This document shows, one piece after another, positions 15,501-24,431 of a stretch of 64,000 nt of DNA. The stretch lies in contig CM067317.1 of NCBI GenBank assembly GCA_034231615.1, positions 1,200,501 to 1,264,500 of the forward strand, read 5' to 3'. Source of the DNA: Meghimatium bilineatum. Taxonomy: Eukaryota > Mollusca > Gastropoda > Stylommatophora > Philomycidae. Each line of letters begins with the position of its first letter. The first letter of the stretch is position 1. The position numbers and the translations under genes were made by a program. The notes beneath the pieces were generated by a model. It saw only the letters and a list, made by a program, of their open reading frames with translations, had not been told where the DNA came from and ran no database searches.

Positions 15501-18500
15501 GTATCATCTACTAGTGTTCTAATATTGTATTATCTACTACAGTGTTCTAATATTGTATCATCTACTAGTGTTATAATATTGTATCATCTACTAGTGTTCT
15601 ATAATTGTATCATCTACTAGTGTTCTAATATTGTATCATCTACTAGTGTTCTAATATTGTATCATCTACTAGTGTTCTAATATTGTATCATCTACTAGTG
15701 TTCTATAATTGTATCATCTACTACAGTGTTCTAATATTGTATTATCTACTAGTGTTCTAATATTGTATCATCTACTACAGTGTTCTAATATTGTATTATC
15801 TACTAGTGTTCTAATATTGTATTATCTACTACAGTGTTCTAGTATTGTATTATCTACTACAGTGTCCTAATATTGTATCATCTACTAGTGTTCTAATATT
15901 GTATCATCTACTAGTGTTCTAATATTGTATCTTCTACTAGTGTTCTAATATTGTATTATCTACTAGTGTTCTAATATTGTATTATCTACTACAGTGTTCT
16001 AATATTGTATCATCTACTAGTGTTCTAATATTGTATCATCTACTAGTGTTCTAATATTGTATTATCTACTAGTGTTATAATATTGTATCATCTACTAGTG
16101 TTCTATAATTGTATCATCTACTAGTGTTCTAATATTGTATCATCTACTAGTGTTCTAATATTGTATCATCTACTAGTGTTCTAATATTGTATCATCTACT
16201 AGTGTTCTATAATTGTATCATCTACTACAGTGTTCTAATATTGTATTATCTACTACAGTGTCCTAATATTGTATCATCTACTAGTGTTCTAATATTTTAT
16301 CATCTACTAGTGTTCTAATATTGTATCTTCTACTAGTGTTCTAATATTGTATTATCTACTAGTGTTCTAATATTGTATTATCTACTACAGTGTTCTAATA
16401 TTGTATCATCTACTAGTGTTCTAATATTGTATCATCTACTAGTGTTCTAATATTGTATTATCTACTAGTGTTATAATATTGTATCATCTACTAGTGTTCT
16501 ATAATTGTATCATCTACTAGTGTTCTAATATTGTATCATCTACTAGTGTTCTAATATTGTATCATCTACTAGTGTTCTAATATTGTATCATCTACTAGTG
16601 TTCTATAATTGTATCATCTACTACAGTGTTCTAATATTGTATTATCTACTAGTGTTCTAATATTGTATTATCTACTACAGTGTTCTAATATTGTATCATC
16701 TACTAGTGTTCTATAATTGTATCATCTACAAGTGTTCTAATATTGTATCATCTACTAGTGTTCTAATATTGTATCATCTACTAGTGTTCTAATATTGTAT
16801 CATCTACTAGTGTTCTATAATTGTATCATCTACTACAGTGTTCTAATATTGTATTATCTACTAGTGTTCTAATATTGTATCATCTACTACAGTGTTCTAA
16901 TATTGTATTATCTACTAGTGTTCTAATATTGTATTATCTACTACAGTGTTCTAGTATTGTATTATCTACTACAGTGTCCTAATATTGTATCATCTACTAG
17001 TGTTCTAATATTGTATCATCTACTAGTGTTCTAATATTGTATCTTCTACTAGTGTTCTAATATTGTATTATCTACTAGTGTTCTAATATTGTATTATCTA
17101 CTACAGTGTTCTAATATTGTATCATCTACTAGTGTTCTAATATTGTATCATCTACTAGTGTTCTAATATTGTATTATCTACTAGTGTTATAATATTGTAT
17201 CATCTACTAGTGTTCTATAATTGTATCATCTACTAGTGTTCTAATATTGTATCATCTACTAGTGTTCTAATATTGTATCATCTACTAGTGTTCTAATATT
17301 GTATCATCTACTAGTGTTCTATAATTGTATCATCTACTACAGTGTTCTAATATTGTATTATCTACTACAGTGTCCTAATATTGTATCATCTACTAGTGTT
17401 CTAATAATGTATCATCTACTAGTGTTATAATATTGTATCTTCTACTAGTGTTCTAATATTGTATTATCTACTAGTGTTCTAATATTGTATTATCTACTAC
17501 AGTGTTCTAATATTGTATCATCTACTAGTGTTCTAATATTGTATCATCTACTAGTGTTCTAATATTGTATTATCTACTAGTGTTATAATATTGTATCATC
17601 TACTAGTGTTCTATAATTGTATCATCTACTAGTGTTCTAATATTGTATCATCTACTAGTGTTCTAATATTGTATCATCTACTAGTGTTCTAATATTGTAT
17701 CATCTACTAGTGTTCTATAATTGTATCATCTACTACAGTGTTCTAATATTGTATTATCTACTAGTGTTCTAATATTGTATCATCTACTACAGTGTTCTAA
17801 TATTGTATCTTCTACTAGTGTTCTATAATTGTATCATCTACTACAGTGTTCTAATATTGTATTATCTACTAGTGTTCTAATATTGTATTATCTACTACAG
17901 TGTTCTAATATTGTATTATCTACTAGTGTTCTAATATTGTATTATCTACTACAGTGTTCTAGTATTGTATTATCTACTACAGTGTTCTAATATTGTATTA
18001 TCTACTAGTGTTCTAATATTGTATTATCTACTACAGTGTTCTAATATTGTATTATCTACTACAGTGTTCTAGTATTGTATTATCTACTACAGTGTCCTAA
18101 TATTGTATCATCTACTAGTGTTCTAATATTGTATCATCTACTAGTGTTCTAATATTGTATCTTCTACTAGTGTTCTAATATTGTATTATCTACTAGTGTT
18201 ATAATATTGTATTATCTACTAGTGTTATAATATTGTATCATCTACTAGTGTTCTATAATTGTATCATCTACTACAGTGTTCTAATATTGTATCATCTACT
18301 AGTGTTCTAATATTGTATCATCTACTAGTGTTCTAATATTGTATCATCTACTAGTGTTCTAATATTGTATCATCTACTAGTGTTCTAATATTGTATCATC
18401 TACTAGTGTTCTAAATTTGTATCATCTACTAGTGTTCTAATATTGTATCATCTACTAGTGTCCTAATATTGTATTATCTACTAGAGTTATAATATTGTAT

Positions 18501-19756
18501 CATCTACTAGTGTTCTATAATTGTATCATCTACTACAGTGTTCTAATATTGTATCATCTACTAGTGTTCTAATATTGTATCATCTACTAGTGTTCTAATA
18601 TTGTATTATCTACTACAGTGTTCTAATATTGTATCATCTACTACAGTGTTCTAATATTGTATTATCTACTAGTGTTCTAATATTGTATCATCTACTAGAG
18701 TGTTCAGATGTGGTTGCATGTCAGAGAATGAGAGAGTGAAACAATATTGAATAATTGAATATGCTTACATATCAGAAAACCTACACTGATCCTGATACAC
18801 AATACTATAGTTATGGAAACCCATGATGGTCAAAACTTGACTTAATGATGTTGAGCATGTTACAATATTCTATCACAATGGAACAACTTACGTGAGATCT
18901 ACATGTTAGTGACAGCCTCTGTGCCAGCTCAAGCCTCTCTTTCTCTTGTCCAGCTTTATTCTCGATTTCCAGTCGTTTATATTCTCTCCAGTCTTTGATG
19001 ACACCTTTTGGACCAGTCTACAAGATGACACCAGAAATAAGAAGAAACAGCTTCATAATATTGTATGCTATCAAAATGTGTCATGCTTGTAAGATGAACT
19101 GTGATCAAGAGTAGGACTACACAACAGAAATCTGGTGACTTTATATCATATGAGATTTGTCTGATTTCAAAAAAAGACAATACAAAACATAAATGGTACC
19201 ATATATGAAATAACCTTGAATCAATCATATAAAAGATATCAAACAAATAAAAGATATCAAACATATAAAAGATATCAAACATATAAAAGATATCAAACAA
19301 ATAAGAGATATCAAACAAACAAGAGATATCAACCAAATAAAAGATCAAACAAATAACAGATATCAAACAAATAAAAGATATCAATGAAAAAAGATATGTT
19401 AGTAGTCATTGGATCATTGTCACTGCACTCCGGACAAGTTCATAGGTGCTCAGTTCTCGCCTTGAGTGTATCCGCCATTACACGTTGACCAACGGAAAAG
19501 ATATCAAATAAATAAAAGATATCAGACCAATTAAAGATATTAACCAAATGTGACCTACATTTGTAACATTGCCATAACTATCAGTAAACTGTGCTTGGGA
19601 TGGCAATGTGCCAGCTCCACTGGTTTTGTTATAACTGCTCCCTTCATCGTCGTCATCACGGCCCATGTCGCTGTCTTCACCACCCTCATCCTCACTGCTA
19701 CTGCAGTAATAATGTACCTTCTCTCCTAGAAGTTTATCATCAAGGCTCAAAGACAT
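391..19756 (-). CDS. PDCL: PDCL, phosducin-like protein (PhLP1), five exons, 3' end off window
   Basis: Spliced minus-strand gene. Coding exons are 19756-19559, 19017-18892, 11650-11523, 6140-6038 and 504-391 (198, 126, 128, 103 and 114 nt). All junctions are GT-AG and the phases join to 223 codons without a stop. Known role of the family: a cytosolic co-chaperone that works with the CCT chaperonin to fold G-protein beta subunits and assemble them with gamma. Family hallmarks seen: the acidic N-terminus starting MSLSLDDKLLGEK, the helical TGPKGVIKDW block, FLKEYRIKRIEEMRKAL, then a thioredoxin-like domain with VLVHIYDQ and MNGCLICL. TGPKGV separates it from the PDCL2/PDCL3 branch. Relatives are about 300 residues, so roughly 75 C-terminal residues should lie left of base 1. 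The introns are swollen by minisatellites. Identification is secure; exact 5' UTR structure is not. Confidence 0.93.
575..690. repeat. Degenerate CTACATTTATCACCTTAT repeat, left block
   Basis: Several imperfect copies of an 18-bp TCTACATTTATCACCTTA motif. The same motif resumes at 1775-1856 on the far side of the retrotransposon fragment, so both blocks were probably one array before that insertion. Confidence 0.8.
751..1790 (+). pseudogene. Non-LTR retrotransposon 3' fragment: RNase H domain plus zinc finger
   Basis: Decayed reading frame in at least three pieces: 751-1275, then a shift into the 1193-1375 frame, then the 1336-1863 frame. The RNase H signature is clear: [10 protein letters not shown] near 892, an AEI glutamate site, IFSDSKSALEAL, and IPGHAGVPGNEIADKLS. 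It is followed by a C-terminal CCHC-type finger, CRHCNIQEETVDHQLLQC. The copy ends in a TCA-trinucleotide tail at about 1757-1775. Only I-like and related non-LTR groups carry such an RNase H. It is related to, but distinct from, the family of the full element at 35301-39348. Truncated and inactive. Confidence 0.85.
1775..1856. repeat. Degenerate CTACATTTATC repeat, right block
   Basis: Short-period repeats of TCTACATTTATC continuing directly from the tail of the retrotransposon fragment. It mirrors the block at 575-690. Confidence 0.75.
2012..2350 (+). pseudogene. Non-LTR retrotransposon scrap, end of RNase H/zinc-finger region
   Basis: Encodes ETIIFRLRTGHNSHKQDMYG, which aligns with the [19 protein letters not shown] stretch of the full element at 35301-39348. 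The downstream protein then continues in a shifted frame. The finger cysteines and histidine are partly lost. A 5'-truncated, frameshifted copy. Confidence 0.75.
2362..2480. repeat. 37-bp repeat, about 2.5 degenerate copies
   Basis: Copies of a unit with TGTTCCCTTCCCAT and AGATGTTTCAATAGAT start near 2362 and 2399, with a third decayed copy to about 2480. The first copy overlaps the end of the retrotransposon scrap, so the array grew from its 3' end. Confidence 0.7.
2617..3065 (-). pseudogene. Non-LTR retrotransposon RT C-terminus (family A)
   Basis: In two minus-strand frames: TEMWFYRRMLRIPWTARKTN, then a shift to ENIITTGKIEGTRDRGRQRE and ELWRAMIAYATW. These are the typical post-RT C-terminal motifs of endonuclease/RT retrotransposons. 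The 3' end runs into a short ATG/CAT trinucleotide tail near 2610. The same family ends occur at 22840-22985, 23935-24115, 27185-27265, 33420-33535 and 41838-42131. Confidence 0.8.
3155..3295. repeat. 47-bp tandem repeat, 3 copies
   Basis: Copies begin at 3155, 3202 and 3249 and contain GTAGAAATTCCCAGAA and GATGCCTACCCAAGTTTG. They are nearly identical. Confidence 0.92.
3420..4297 (-). pseudogene. Non-LTR retrotransposon RNase H domain (family B)
   Basis: Minus-strand frame 4297-3773 encodes TIIYTDSSVTQETNMCGWG, MKIEAVTAAL and DSVILSDSESML, followed after a frameshift by HGPGHAEVRRDERADVLAG and a C-terminal CPQC pair. This is a complete but broken RNase H with its D-E-D-(H)D residues recognisable. 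The frameshift lies near 3775. Family B 3' ends recur at 6391, 19393, 27266, 54385 and 56207. Confidence 0.82.
4714..5730. other. No recognisable feature
   Basis: AT-rich intron DNA of PDCL with short ORFs that look like chance. A G-run is present near 5609. No homology, splice-bounded exon or tandem array was recognised. Confidence 0.5.
5731..5986 (+). mobile_element. SINE-like repeat, variant 2
   Basis: Contains GGGGCCTGAAAGG near the start, TGGATGTGTC in the middle and GACTATGTCCTGCTAATC before a GAAGAAGAAG tail. It resembles the copy at 45590-45855 along its length. A 27-bp internal duplication is present near 5798-5830. Confidence 0.6.
6038..6140 (-). CDS. PDCL: PDCL coding exon 4, start of thioredoxin-like domain
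   Basis: 103 nt that complete the split Val codon and leave phase 0. Acceptor TTTTATCAG, donor GTAGGT. Encodes PKFGKLISLTSATFIQEVD and then VTVLVHIYDQ, the first beta-strand/helix of the thioredoxin fold. A roughly 50-bp tandem duplication (6155-6258) begins 14 bp upstream of its acceptor. Confidence 0.93.
6155..6258. repeat. About 50-bp tandem duplication next to PDCL exon 4
   Basis: CAACATCAGTACATGACAAG occurs twice, near 6155 and 6205, followed each time by ATGAGATTATGTCAGAAAA. The duplication begins 14 bp from the exon 4 acceptor. Confidence 0.88.
6391..6735 (-). pseudogene. Family B non-LTR 3' end with TTAG-repeat tail
   Basis: Reads NERADQLAS (end of RNase H), SFSMARIKDQGLRCGVARGE, VNQHRTGTVSRSVMADTLKE and LWMCPVC. 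After the stop it ends in four to five TAAC units (TTAG on the plus strand, about 6388-6408). The region before NERADQ is missing. Confidence 0.8.
6838..6915 (+). mobile_element. Possible Penelope-like element end
   Basis: Carries TTGATAAAGGCCTTTTGG and then AGCAAAACTGTATTACCCTG. Two other places (22655-22765 and 51095-51180) have the same order of motifs. The TTGATAAAGGCC...GAAAC pattern resembles the hammerhead-ribozyme-derived ends of Penelope-like elements, from memory of the family; unconfirmed. Confidence 0.4.
7029..7668. repeat. 32-bp minisatellite, about 20 copies
   Basis: Units contain TGTTGGAGAAACAT and TATTAC(T/C)CCAGATG. Copy starts are 32 bp apart from about 7033. Variants are single-base. 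It lies in PDCL intron 3 (transcript order). Confidence 0.95.
7853..11466. repeat. 3.6 kb minisatellite of 30- and 39-bp units
   Basis: The basic 30-bp unit contains GATAGAAAAGATGAGAGC and ATAGCTAGGTAT. Many units carry an extra GATAGAAAA, making 39 bp. There are roughly 110 units. Both lengths are multiples of three, so frames stay open for more than 750 codons on both strands; these are not genes. A one-base change near 10077 and single-base losses elsewhere reset the frame. On the PDCL transcript strand each unit reads as a pyrimidine tract ending in CTAG (CTTTTCTATCATACCTAG). Confidence 0.97.
11523..11650 (-). CDS. PDCL: PDCL coding exon 3, sandwiched between two giant minisatellites
   Basis: 128 nt starting at phase 0 after a TTGTTGCAG acceptor and ending with two bases of a split Val codon before GTAAGT. 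A competing GTGTAA donor two bases earlier would break the frame into exon 4, which fixes the choice. It encodes a Glu-rich coiled helix ending EYRIKRIEEMRKALAE. The 3.6 kb array ends about 57 bp from its donor and the 7 kb array starts about 32 bp from its acceptor, so this small exon stands alone in more than 10 kb of tandem repeat. Confidence 0.92.
11683..18710. repeat. 7 kb minisatellite of 26/28-bp units with higher-order structure
   Basis: The 26-bp unit contains CTACTAGTGTTCTAATATTG; the 28-bp form has CTACTACAGTG. Roughly 265 units. Rare variants (CTAATGTTG followed by ATTGTGTCATC) recur at about 12700, 14007 and 14937, the last two 930 bp apart. Another (TTCTAGTATTG with GTGTCCTAATA) recurs at 13631, 15835, 16949 and 18065, spaced about 1115 bp. 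So blocks of many units were duplicated. It fills PDCL intron 2. Confidence 0.97.
18892..19017 (-). CDS. PDCL: PDCL coding exon 2
   Basis: 42 codons, phase 0 at both ends. It follows a CTTGTAG acceptor and ends before a perfect GTAAGT donor (18891). It begins TGPKGVIKDW and ends LSLTCRSH, the Gbeta-gamma-binding helical region of phosducin-like proteins. The exon 1 to exon 2 join gives VTNTGPKGV, as expected for the family. Confidence 0.93.
19225..19390. repeat. AAAGATATCAAACAAATA repeat, left block
   Basis: About nine imperfect 18-19-bp copies. The array resumes at 19496-19545 after a retrotransposon scrap. Confidence 0.88.
19393..19495 (-). pseudogene. Family B non-LTR 3' end scrap in a minisatellite
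   Basis: On the minus strand it reads VMADTLKARTEHL, a stop, then TCPECSDNDPMTTN, matching the family B C-terminus. It is flanked by AAAAGATAT on both sides (ending about 19398 and starting about 19497), a likely target-site duplication, but the host DNA is itself a repeat of that motif. Only the last 100 bp of the element are present. Confidence 0.75.
19496..19545. repeat. AAAGATATC repeat, right block
   Basis: Continuation of the 19225-19390 array. It ends about 13 bp from the PDCL exon 1 donor. Confidence 0.8.
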
Positions 19757-19774
19757 CTTACTTGTCCAGATTTT
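19559..19774 (-). CDS. PDCL: PDCL coding exon 1 with short 5' UTR
   Basis: The ATG is at 19756 and coding runs to 19559 (66 codons, phase 0), ending GNVTN before a GTAGGT donor at 19558. It encodes the acidic, Ser/Asp/Glu-rich N-terminal segment that in vertebrate relatives carries casein kinase 2 sites; SSSEDEGGEDSD is visible. A good 3' splice site (ATTTCAG) ends at 19775 on the minus strand, so this exon probably starts at 19774 and a non-coding first exon lies further upstream. That upstream exon and the promoter were not found. Confidence 0.9.
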
Positions 19775-20090
19775 CTGAAATTAAGTCAATAGAAAAGTGG
19801 CTGAGATATCAAGTACATTCACTGAAAAGTTACGTACACTCACTGAGATGTTACATACACTCACTAAAATGTCATATACACTCGATAATAACTTGCGGAC
19901 AGAAATAGGTCATGGGATGCCATAAAAAAGGTATGAAGCTACATCCAATTGACAAGAACTTCTATACATTATGAGGTAGTCGCCATTTACAACTATACAT
20001 TTCTCCAACACTGAAGCTGTTTTCTCTTCCTGTCAAGGAAGAATAATGGTAGCCCTTCCTGGATCTGAGACCTCCCTGTATCCTTCACTT
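19775..20090. promoter_or_regulatory. Upstream region of PDCL, no defined promoter
   Basis: Expected to hold a 5' UTR intron and, further out, the promoter. No TATA box, CpG-rich patch or conserved element could be picked out. A small repeat, CACTCACTGA(A/G)A, occurs at about 19815-19870. Confidence 0.3.
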
Positions 20091-20092
20091 CA

Positions 20093-20205
20093 TCTTTGTT
20101 TGTTTTGCGTTCGCTCCATAATAACCAGCATGGATATTCGTACGATTTCTGTTGGGAGTGTAGTTACATTGTGCCACTGTTATGTACCTTGTAGGACCAA
20201 AACAG
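20093..20205 (+). repeat. Interspersed repeat R1, copy 1
   Basis: Matches 20592-20710 along about 110 bp: GTTTGTTTTG(C/A)GTTCGCTCCA, then AACCAGCATGGATAT and GTTATG(T/C)ACCTTGTA. Orientation is arbitrary. Identity unknown. Confidence 0.65.
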
Positions 20206-20591
20206 CTAATTTTGGCATTCATCTTTGGTGAAATTAATGCCTTTAAGTTCCCTCAGGTTCCAAGGGGATGGGATAAATGATAATTGGGAGTCAAATCAAG
20301 TAACTATAAATGTCATGAAACAGGTTTGAATTTTCAGTTCAGAATAGCTGCAACTGTGGTGCATAATGTGTGTGGCTGAAATTCTCATGTTGTAGACTTA
20401 GTGGTCAGCCATTTTGAACAGATTTTATGGTAACCCACTTGTTTGGTGAGTCCTACACTTGTTTTTATATGCCTTGATGTGGATGGTGATGTTACACAAT
20501 CTACTCGTTGCTTTTAATAAATGTGTCAATCTTCTATCCATGCTTCTCATCAGTCACAGACACTGGTCAACCACTTTCACTTTCTCATCAT

Positions 20592-20710
20592 TTATGTGTT
20601 TGTTTGTTTGTTTGTTTTGAGTTCGCTCCATTGTAACCAGCATGGATATCCATGCGGTTTCCGCAGGGAGTGTGTTTACGTTGTGCTACCGTTATGCACC
20701 TTGTAAGCCT
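20592..20710 (+). repeat. Interspersed repeat R1, copy 2
   Basis: Second copy of the repeat at 20093-20205, preceded by four GTTT units. The G/C-richer DNA that follows (20710-20890) is unidentified. Confidence 0.65.
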
Positions 20711-20894
20711 AGCACATCCAATTTCAGCATGCCTTGACAATTCGGGTTGGCTACCCTAGCCTGTGACAGCCTCCCTATCTGTCGCCAGGCACGCGTGTGT
20801 GTGACTCTTCGCCCAGACGTTTTTGCTCACATCTGTCTCGCACGAGGTGTTCCACTGCCTGTGAACTTGCCTCGTGTAATTGGACGTACTGTGC

Positions 20895-21300
20895 CCATCA
20901 GGTACTGAACCGTTTCTCATCCGTGAGCCTGGTTCCTTAGGAGGAAGAACTCACCAGAAGAGTTCGACCCTGGCTCTTTCGTCTTCTTAGCCGAGGTGTC
21001 GTTCACCGACATTGTGAACCCCTCGCCCAAGTTCGAGTCTCACACCACGCGCTTGAGAGCAAGGAGTTCTCGATCTGTGCGACCTTGTCCCAATAGCACC
21101 TGAACCCATCAGGTACGGAACCCTTTCTCTCTGCAAGTGTACTTCCGGTATAGGAAAGCTTGACAGTAGAGTTGGGCCAGGAGTGCCATCTTTGTCCCTT
21201 TTTGCCTGAGCCTATCTGGTATTGCAAACCTTTCTCTTCGCGAGCATGTTTCCGGTATAGGAAGACTCGACAATAGAGTTAGGCCAGGTCTTTTGCTTTG
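20895..21300 (+). repeat. Three degenerate copies of a roughly 80-bp module
   Basis: Blocks at about 20898-20970, 21108-21185 and 21216-21290 share the order TCAGGTAC(T/G)GAACC, TTTCTC, a GGTTCC or CCGGTATAGGAA motif, and GACA(G/A)TAGAGTT(G/A)GGCCAGG. Base composition is richer in G+C than the surroundings. Possibly part of an unknown transposon. Confidence 0.5.
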
Positions 21301-21990
21301 CTAGACACCCATTATTGGGTATGGGTCTCTGCCTATAAGGAAAACAGGAAACTAGAAGCTTGTCTCGAGGTAACAGTGCTTGTAGTTCCTATTTCCTTAA
21401 TCGTTTTCACTTTCTATTTGCAGTTGGCGCTACCCTCTAGCGCTGTTCTGTCCTTTCACTTTTTTCATTGTACTCAGTGTATGAAATCTTTCTGTCTTTC
21501 GCCATGCATCCACCTTTTCATGCTTTTATTTCAGTGGCCGCCCCTCCAATGTTCAGACTGGACTAACTAGCTTCACTGTATGTCGACAGTGTCGATGTAT
21601 GTGGTGATGCTGGTGGTGTCGGAGATATTGTCTGTCTCTTGTGCAGTCAAATCTCTTTCCATCTGCTACCTCCACATTCTCGGACACGATCCCCAAATGA
21701 TTTGGCCAGAATCAGCTCGAGCTGCTGTTTTCTGTTTCCAGGGTGCACGGTGAGGAGGTACATATGGGATCTTGGTTATCTGCTAACCCTGGGTCCGCCG
21801 AGAGCAGTGCGTTCCCTTTGCACCCCTATTTATGTGTGAATGTGACATTCTCTTTGCAGAATGTTGCACTCACTGTCACTCTGTAAGCCTCTTCAAGCTG
21901 TCCAGCCTCTTCCAGTCTATACCCAGGTGGTTTGTGATCCACTCTTGCCGTTAAGCGTATGGGTGATTGGAGCTTGAGCTTGCGTTCTAA
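21301..21990. other. No recognisable gene
   Basis: Intergenic, moderately G+C-rich DNA with short chance frames. Could be the rest of the unknown element at 20.1-21.3 kb. Nothing specific was recognised. Confidence 0.4.
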
Positions 21991-21999
21991 AGTCAGATG

Positions 22000-22430
22000 T
22001 GTGGCCTCAGCTGTGCTATGAACGTGTCTGTACAGCTTCTTCCAGTGTCATGTTCAAAAGGTCTTTGATATCCTGTGTCAATCGCAATGTCAAAAATATG
22101 GTAGCTTGCATTTTTTTAAATAGTTTTAATAAGCCAGCATTTATATGCAGGTCTTTGCAGATTGTCTGTGTTGGCTCATTTTTCTATCCATGATATTCTT
22201 ACAACCTTTCTATAACATTTCATTTTAAATGCCGATATTTTCTGTTTTATTGTCAATGTCATTGCCTACATCTCACAACCACATGTTGCCACTGGGAAAA
22301 TATAGCTTCTTAACTTTGTTGTAACTTTCTCAGCTTCAGATTCACAAATTTTGTTCTCCATCTATTCACATTAATTCACTCGTATATATGAATTTGGCAC
22401 TCTTAAGCCTTTGGTAATAAATGAGCGCCG
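22000..22430 (-). pseudogene. Non-LTR retrotransposon RT C-terminus, decayed
   Basis: Minus-strand translation gives ISAFKMKCYRKVVRISWIEK followed by ANTDNLQ, the hallmark post-RT motif of endonuclease/RT retrotransposons, with a stop between. Flanking sequence is too decayed to place in a family. Confidence 0.65.
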
Positions 22431-22654
22431 ACACATGAATGATATTAGGTTGTTCTGTAATTTCTCTGTTGTCTCGTTTTCACATTTATTTAGGTTTGTT
22501 TTTGTATATTTCCTATTCCCGTACATTCCCTGTTTGTATCAACTCTGACCTAATTTCTATCCTTCCGGCCACCTCCACATCTCACTAGACATGTGAATGC
22601 CAGTTATGTCATCCCTACTTGTTGTTTTTAATGTATATGTGTATGTACACATGA

Positions 22655-22765
22655 AAACTTGATAAAGGCCTTTCCGTGAAAAATGTTGATTTGTGTGTGT
22701 GTCTATGTGTGTATCATGTTATTAGCAAAATTTCATGACCCCGTTTCAAACTTTACCTGTTTTAA
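22655..22765 (+). mobile_element. Possible Penelope-like element end, copy 2
   Basis: ACTTGATAAAGGCCTTTCCG, a GTGT-rich stretch, then TTAGCAAAATTTCATGACCC. Same order as at 6838 and 51095. Tentative. Confidence 0.4.
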
Positions 22766-22839
22766 TTCACTCAACAGTTTCATCAATATGTTGCCCATCT
22801 CAGCTTGAAATTCACAAAATTTATTGCCTATCTATTCAC

Positions 22840-22985
22840 ATTAATTCACTCAACGGTTTCATCACCATATAATCATCATCAAGTTCCGTCTCCGCAATGA
22901 AGGTTGGCTGCAAGTGACCTCCAACATCCTGTCTCTTGTTTTGGTAGTGCACTCCGCTAGACTGCAACCTGTCCACATTGATAAA
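22840..22985 (-). pseudogene. Family A non-LTR 3' end scrap
   Basis: Minus-strand VDRLQSSGVHYQNKRQDVGG followed by HLQPTFIAETELDDDYMV, closely matching the end of the fragment at 41838-42131. Confidence 0.7.
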
Positions 22986-23263
22986 CTTACAAACATGTGC
23001 ATATAGGAAAGAATAGACAAGAAATCCTAAGAAGGAATTGAAGATGGATGAATCATACAGATGGATCCAAGATGCCAAGCACACCAGAGTGCTAGGGACT
23101 AGCGGCACATAGCTAGTAACTGCGCATCAGGGTCAGTGAACCAAAGCTGACCAAGACCCTAGGACACTTCCACACAGTGGGTCTGGAAGCAGGAGTACAG
23201 TAATGTAGCCTGTCCAAGTTCTAGGGATCGAAGAACAACCCATGCACAAAAATTACTACGCAG

Positions 23264-23356
23264 AAGTCGGATATGTCAACCGGAAGGTGCAGTATCGCAG
23301 AAAGCTATAAACAGACATAACGCCATAAATGTCCTTTTTAGGACAAAGAAGAAGAA
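23264..23356 (+). mobile_element. SINE-like repeat, variant 2, partial
   Basis: GTCGGATATGTCAACCGGA, a GCAGAAAGCTATAAAC block and a GAAGAAGAA tail match the 3' half of the repeats at 5731 and 45590. The central segment is degraded. Confidence 0.5.
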
Positions 23357-23420
23357 TCATACACACAATAAAACATCCTGATGAGTATCAACAAGCAATC
23401 ATGGTAATTGAATCACCTCC

Positions 23421-23602
23421 ACCGATGACGGATGTGTCAGGCCATTTGCATAAATAACACATTTCAGTTCTTGTGACTACATCCTGCTAGAAATCTAGTA
23501 GGATCATTGTCCTGCTACAAGAGAGATTCAGTGGAAGTTTGAGAATGTGTCCTGCTACAAGAGAGATTCAGTGGGAGTTTGAGAATGATCATTGAAGAAG
23601 TA
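23421..23602 (+). mobile_element. SINE-like repeat, variant 1, with a 40-bp internal duplication
   Basis: Starts ACCGATGACGGATGTGTCAG, has ACATCCTGCTAGAAATCTAG, and ends GAGTTTGAGAATG followed by GAAGAAG. The segment CCTGCTACAAGAGAGATTC occurs at 23511 and 23551 (period 40). Confidence 0.75.
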
Positions 23603-23934
23603 AAACTCAGCTGATAACAAAAGCGGGTCCCAGTCAGAAAACACATGAAGAAAGATATAAAGGCAATAAGAGCAAATCTTAGAACTGAATAAACATACAC
23701 ATAATTTGGCTGCTTGGAGTGGTTTGCTTGTTGGATTATGACTGTTTTATAGTATAGGCCTAATATGCACTTCTTGATAATGCCATTATTAATGGTAGAA
23801 CAAAAATTCACAGAGGATACAGTTGAATGTAGTTTTTCAGAAGCACCATTAGCTCTAGCTGGCCTGTTGGTTACCTTGGTAAGTTGGTGCTTATCTCCAC
23901 ATATTGAGAGTTGATATTACCCATATATGATAAA

Positions 23935-24115
23935 ATTTGAACATTTAGTCACCACTGGAAAGATCAAAAGAGAGAAGACATAAAGGAAGACAAAGAGATA
24001 AATTTCTGGATGGGTTGTCACTGTGTCACAAAAAGAAGTCACCAGCTGAACTTATTAACAACACAAGAGAAAGAGAGTTGTGGAGAAGCATGATCGTTTA
24101 TGCCACTTGATTTTC
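23935..24115 (+). pseudogene. Family A non-LTR 3' end
   Basis: Plus-strand TGKIKREKHKGRQRDKFLDG, then ELINNTRERELWRSMIVYAT before a stop. It matches the fragment at 2617-3065. A frameshift near 23960 is needed. Confidence 0.75.
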
Positions 24116-24431
24116 ACATGACATTGATTGATACATGTTACACTACTTGAAACTTCTCCATTGATTAGGGTGTGCAGGAGTTGGGCATACTACAGCACTG
24201 CTACAGTTCGAATTTAGCCTATAGAAAGTTATAGAATCTATAGGCCATAGGCCTATAAGCCCATCTTATCAAATTGCTACTGTACAGTATTCACTCAGTT
24301 CCTTGACCCGCTAATATTACTATTACAAGCATTCATCATCATCATCATCAAACCCATAACCCGTCAGGGTCATAAAGGTGTCACTCTCACTCTGGAAACG
24401 TCAACACAAAAACAGCTTCATTATTATTGTA

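Noticed and set aside
11683..18710. Regularly spaced repeats as a possible CRISPR array
   Set aside because: There are no unique spacers; units are directly adjacent, and the host is a eukaryote.
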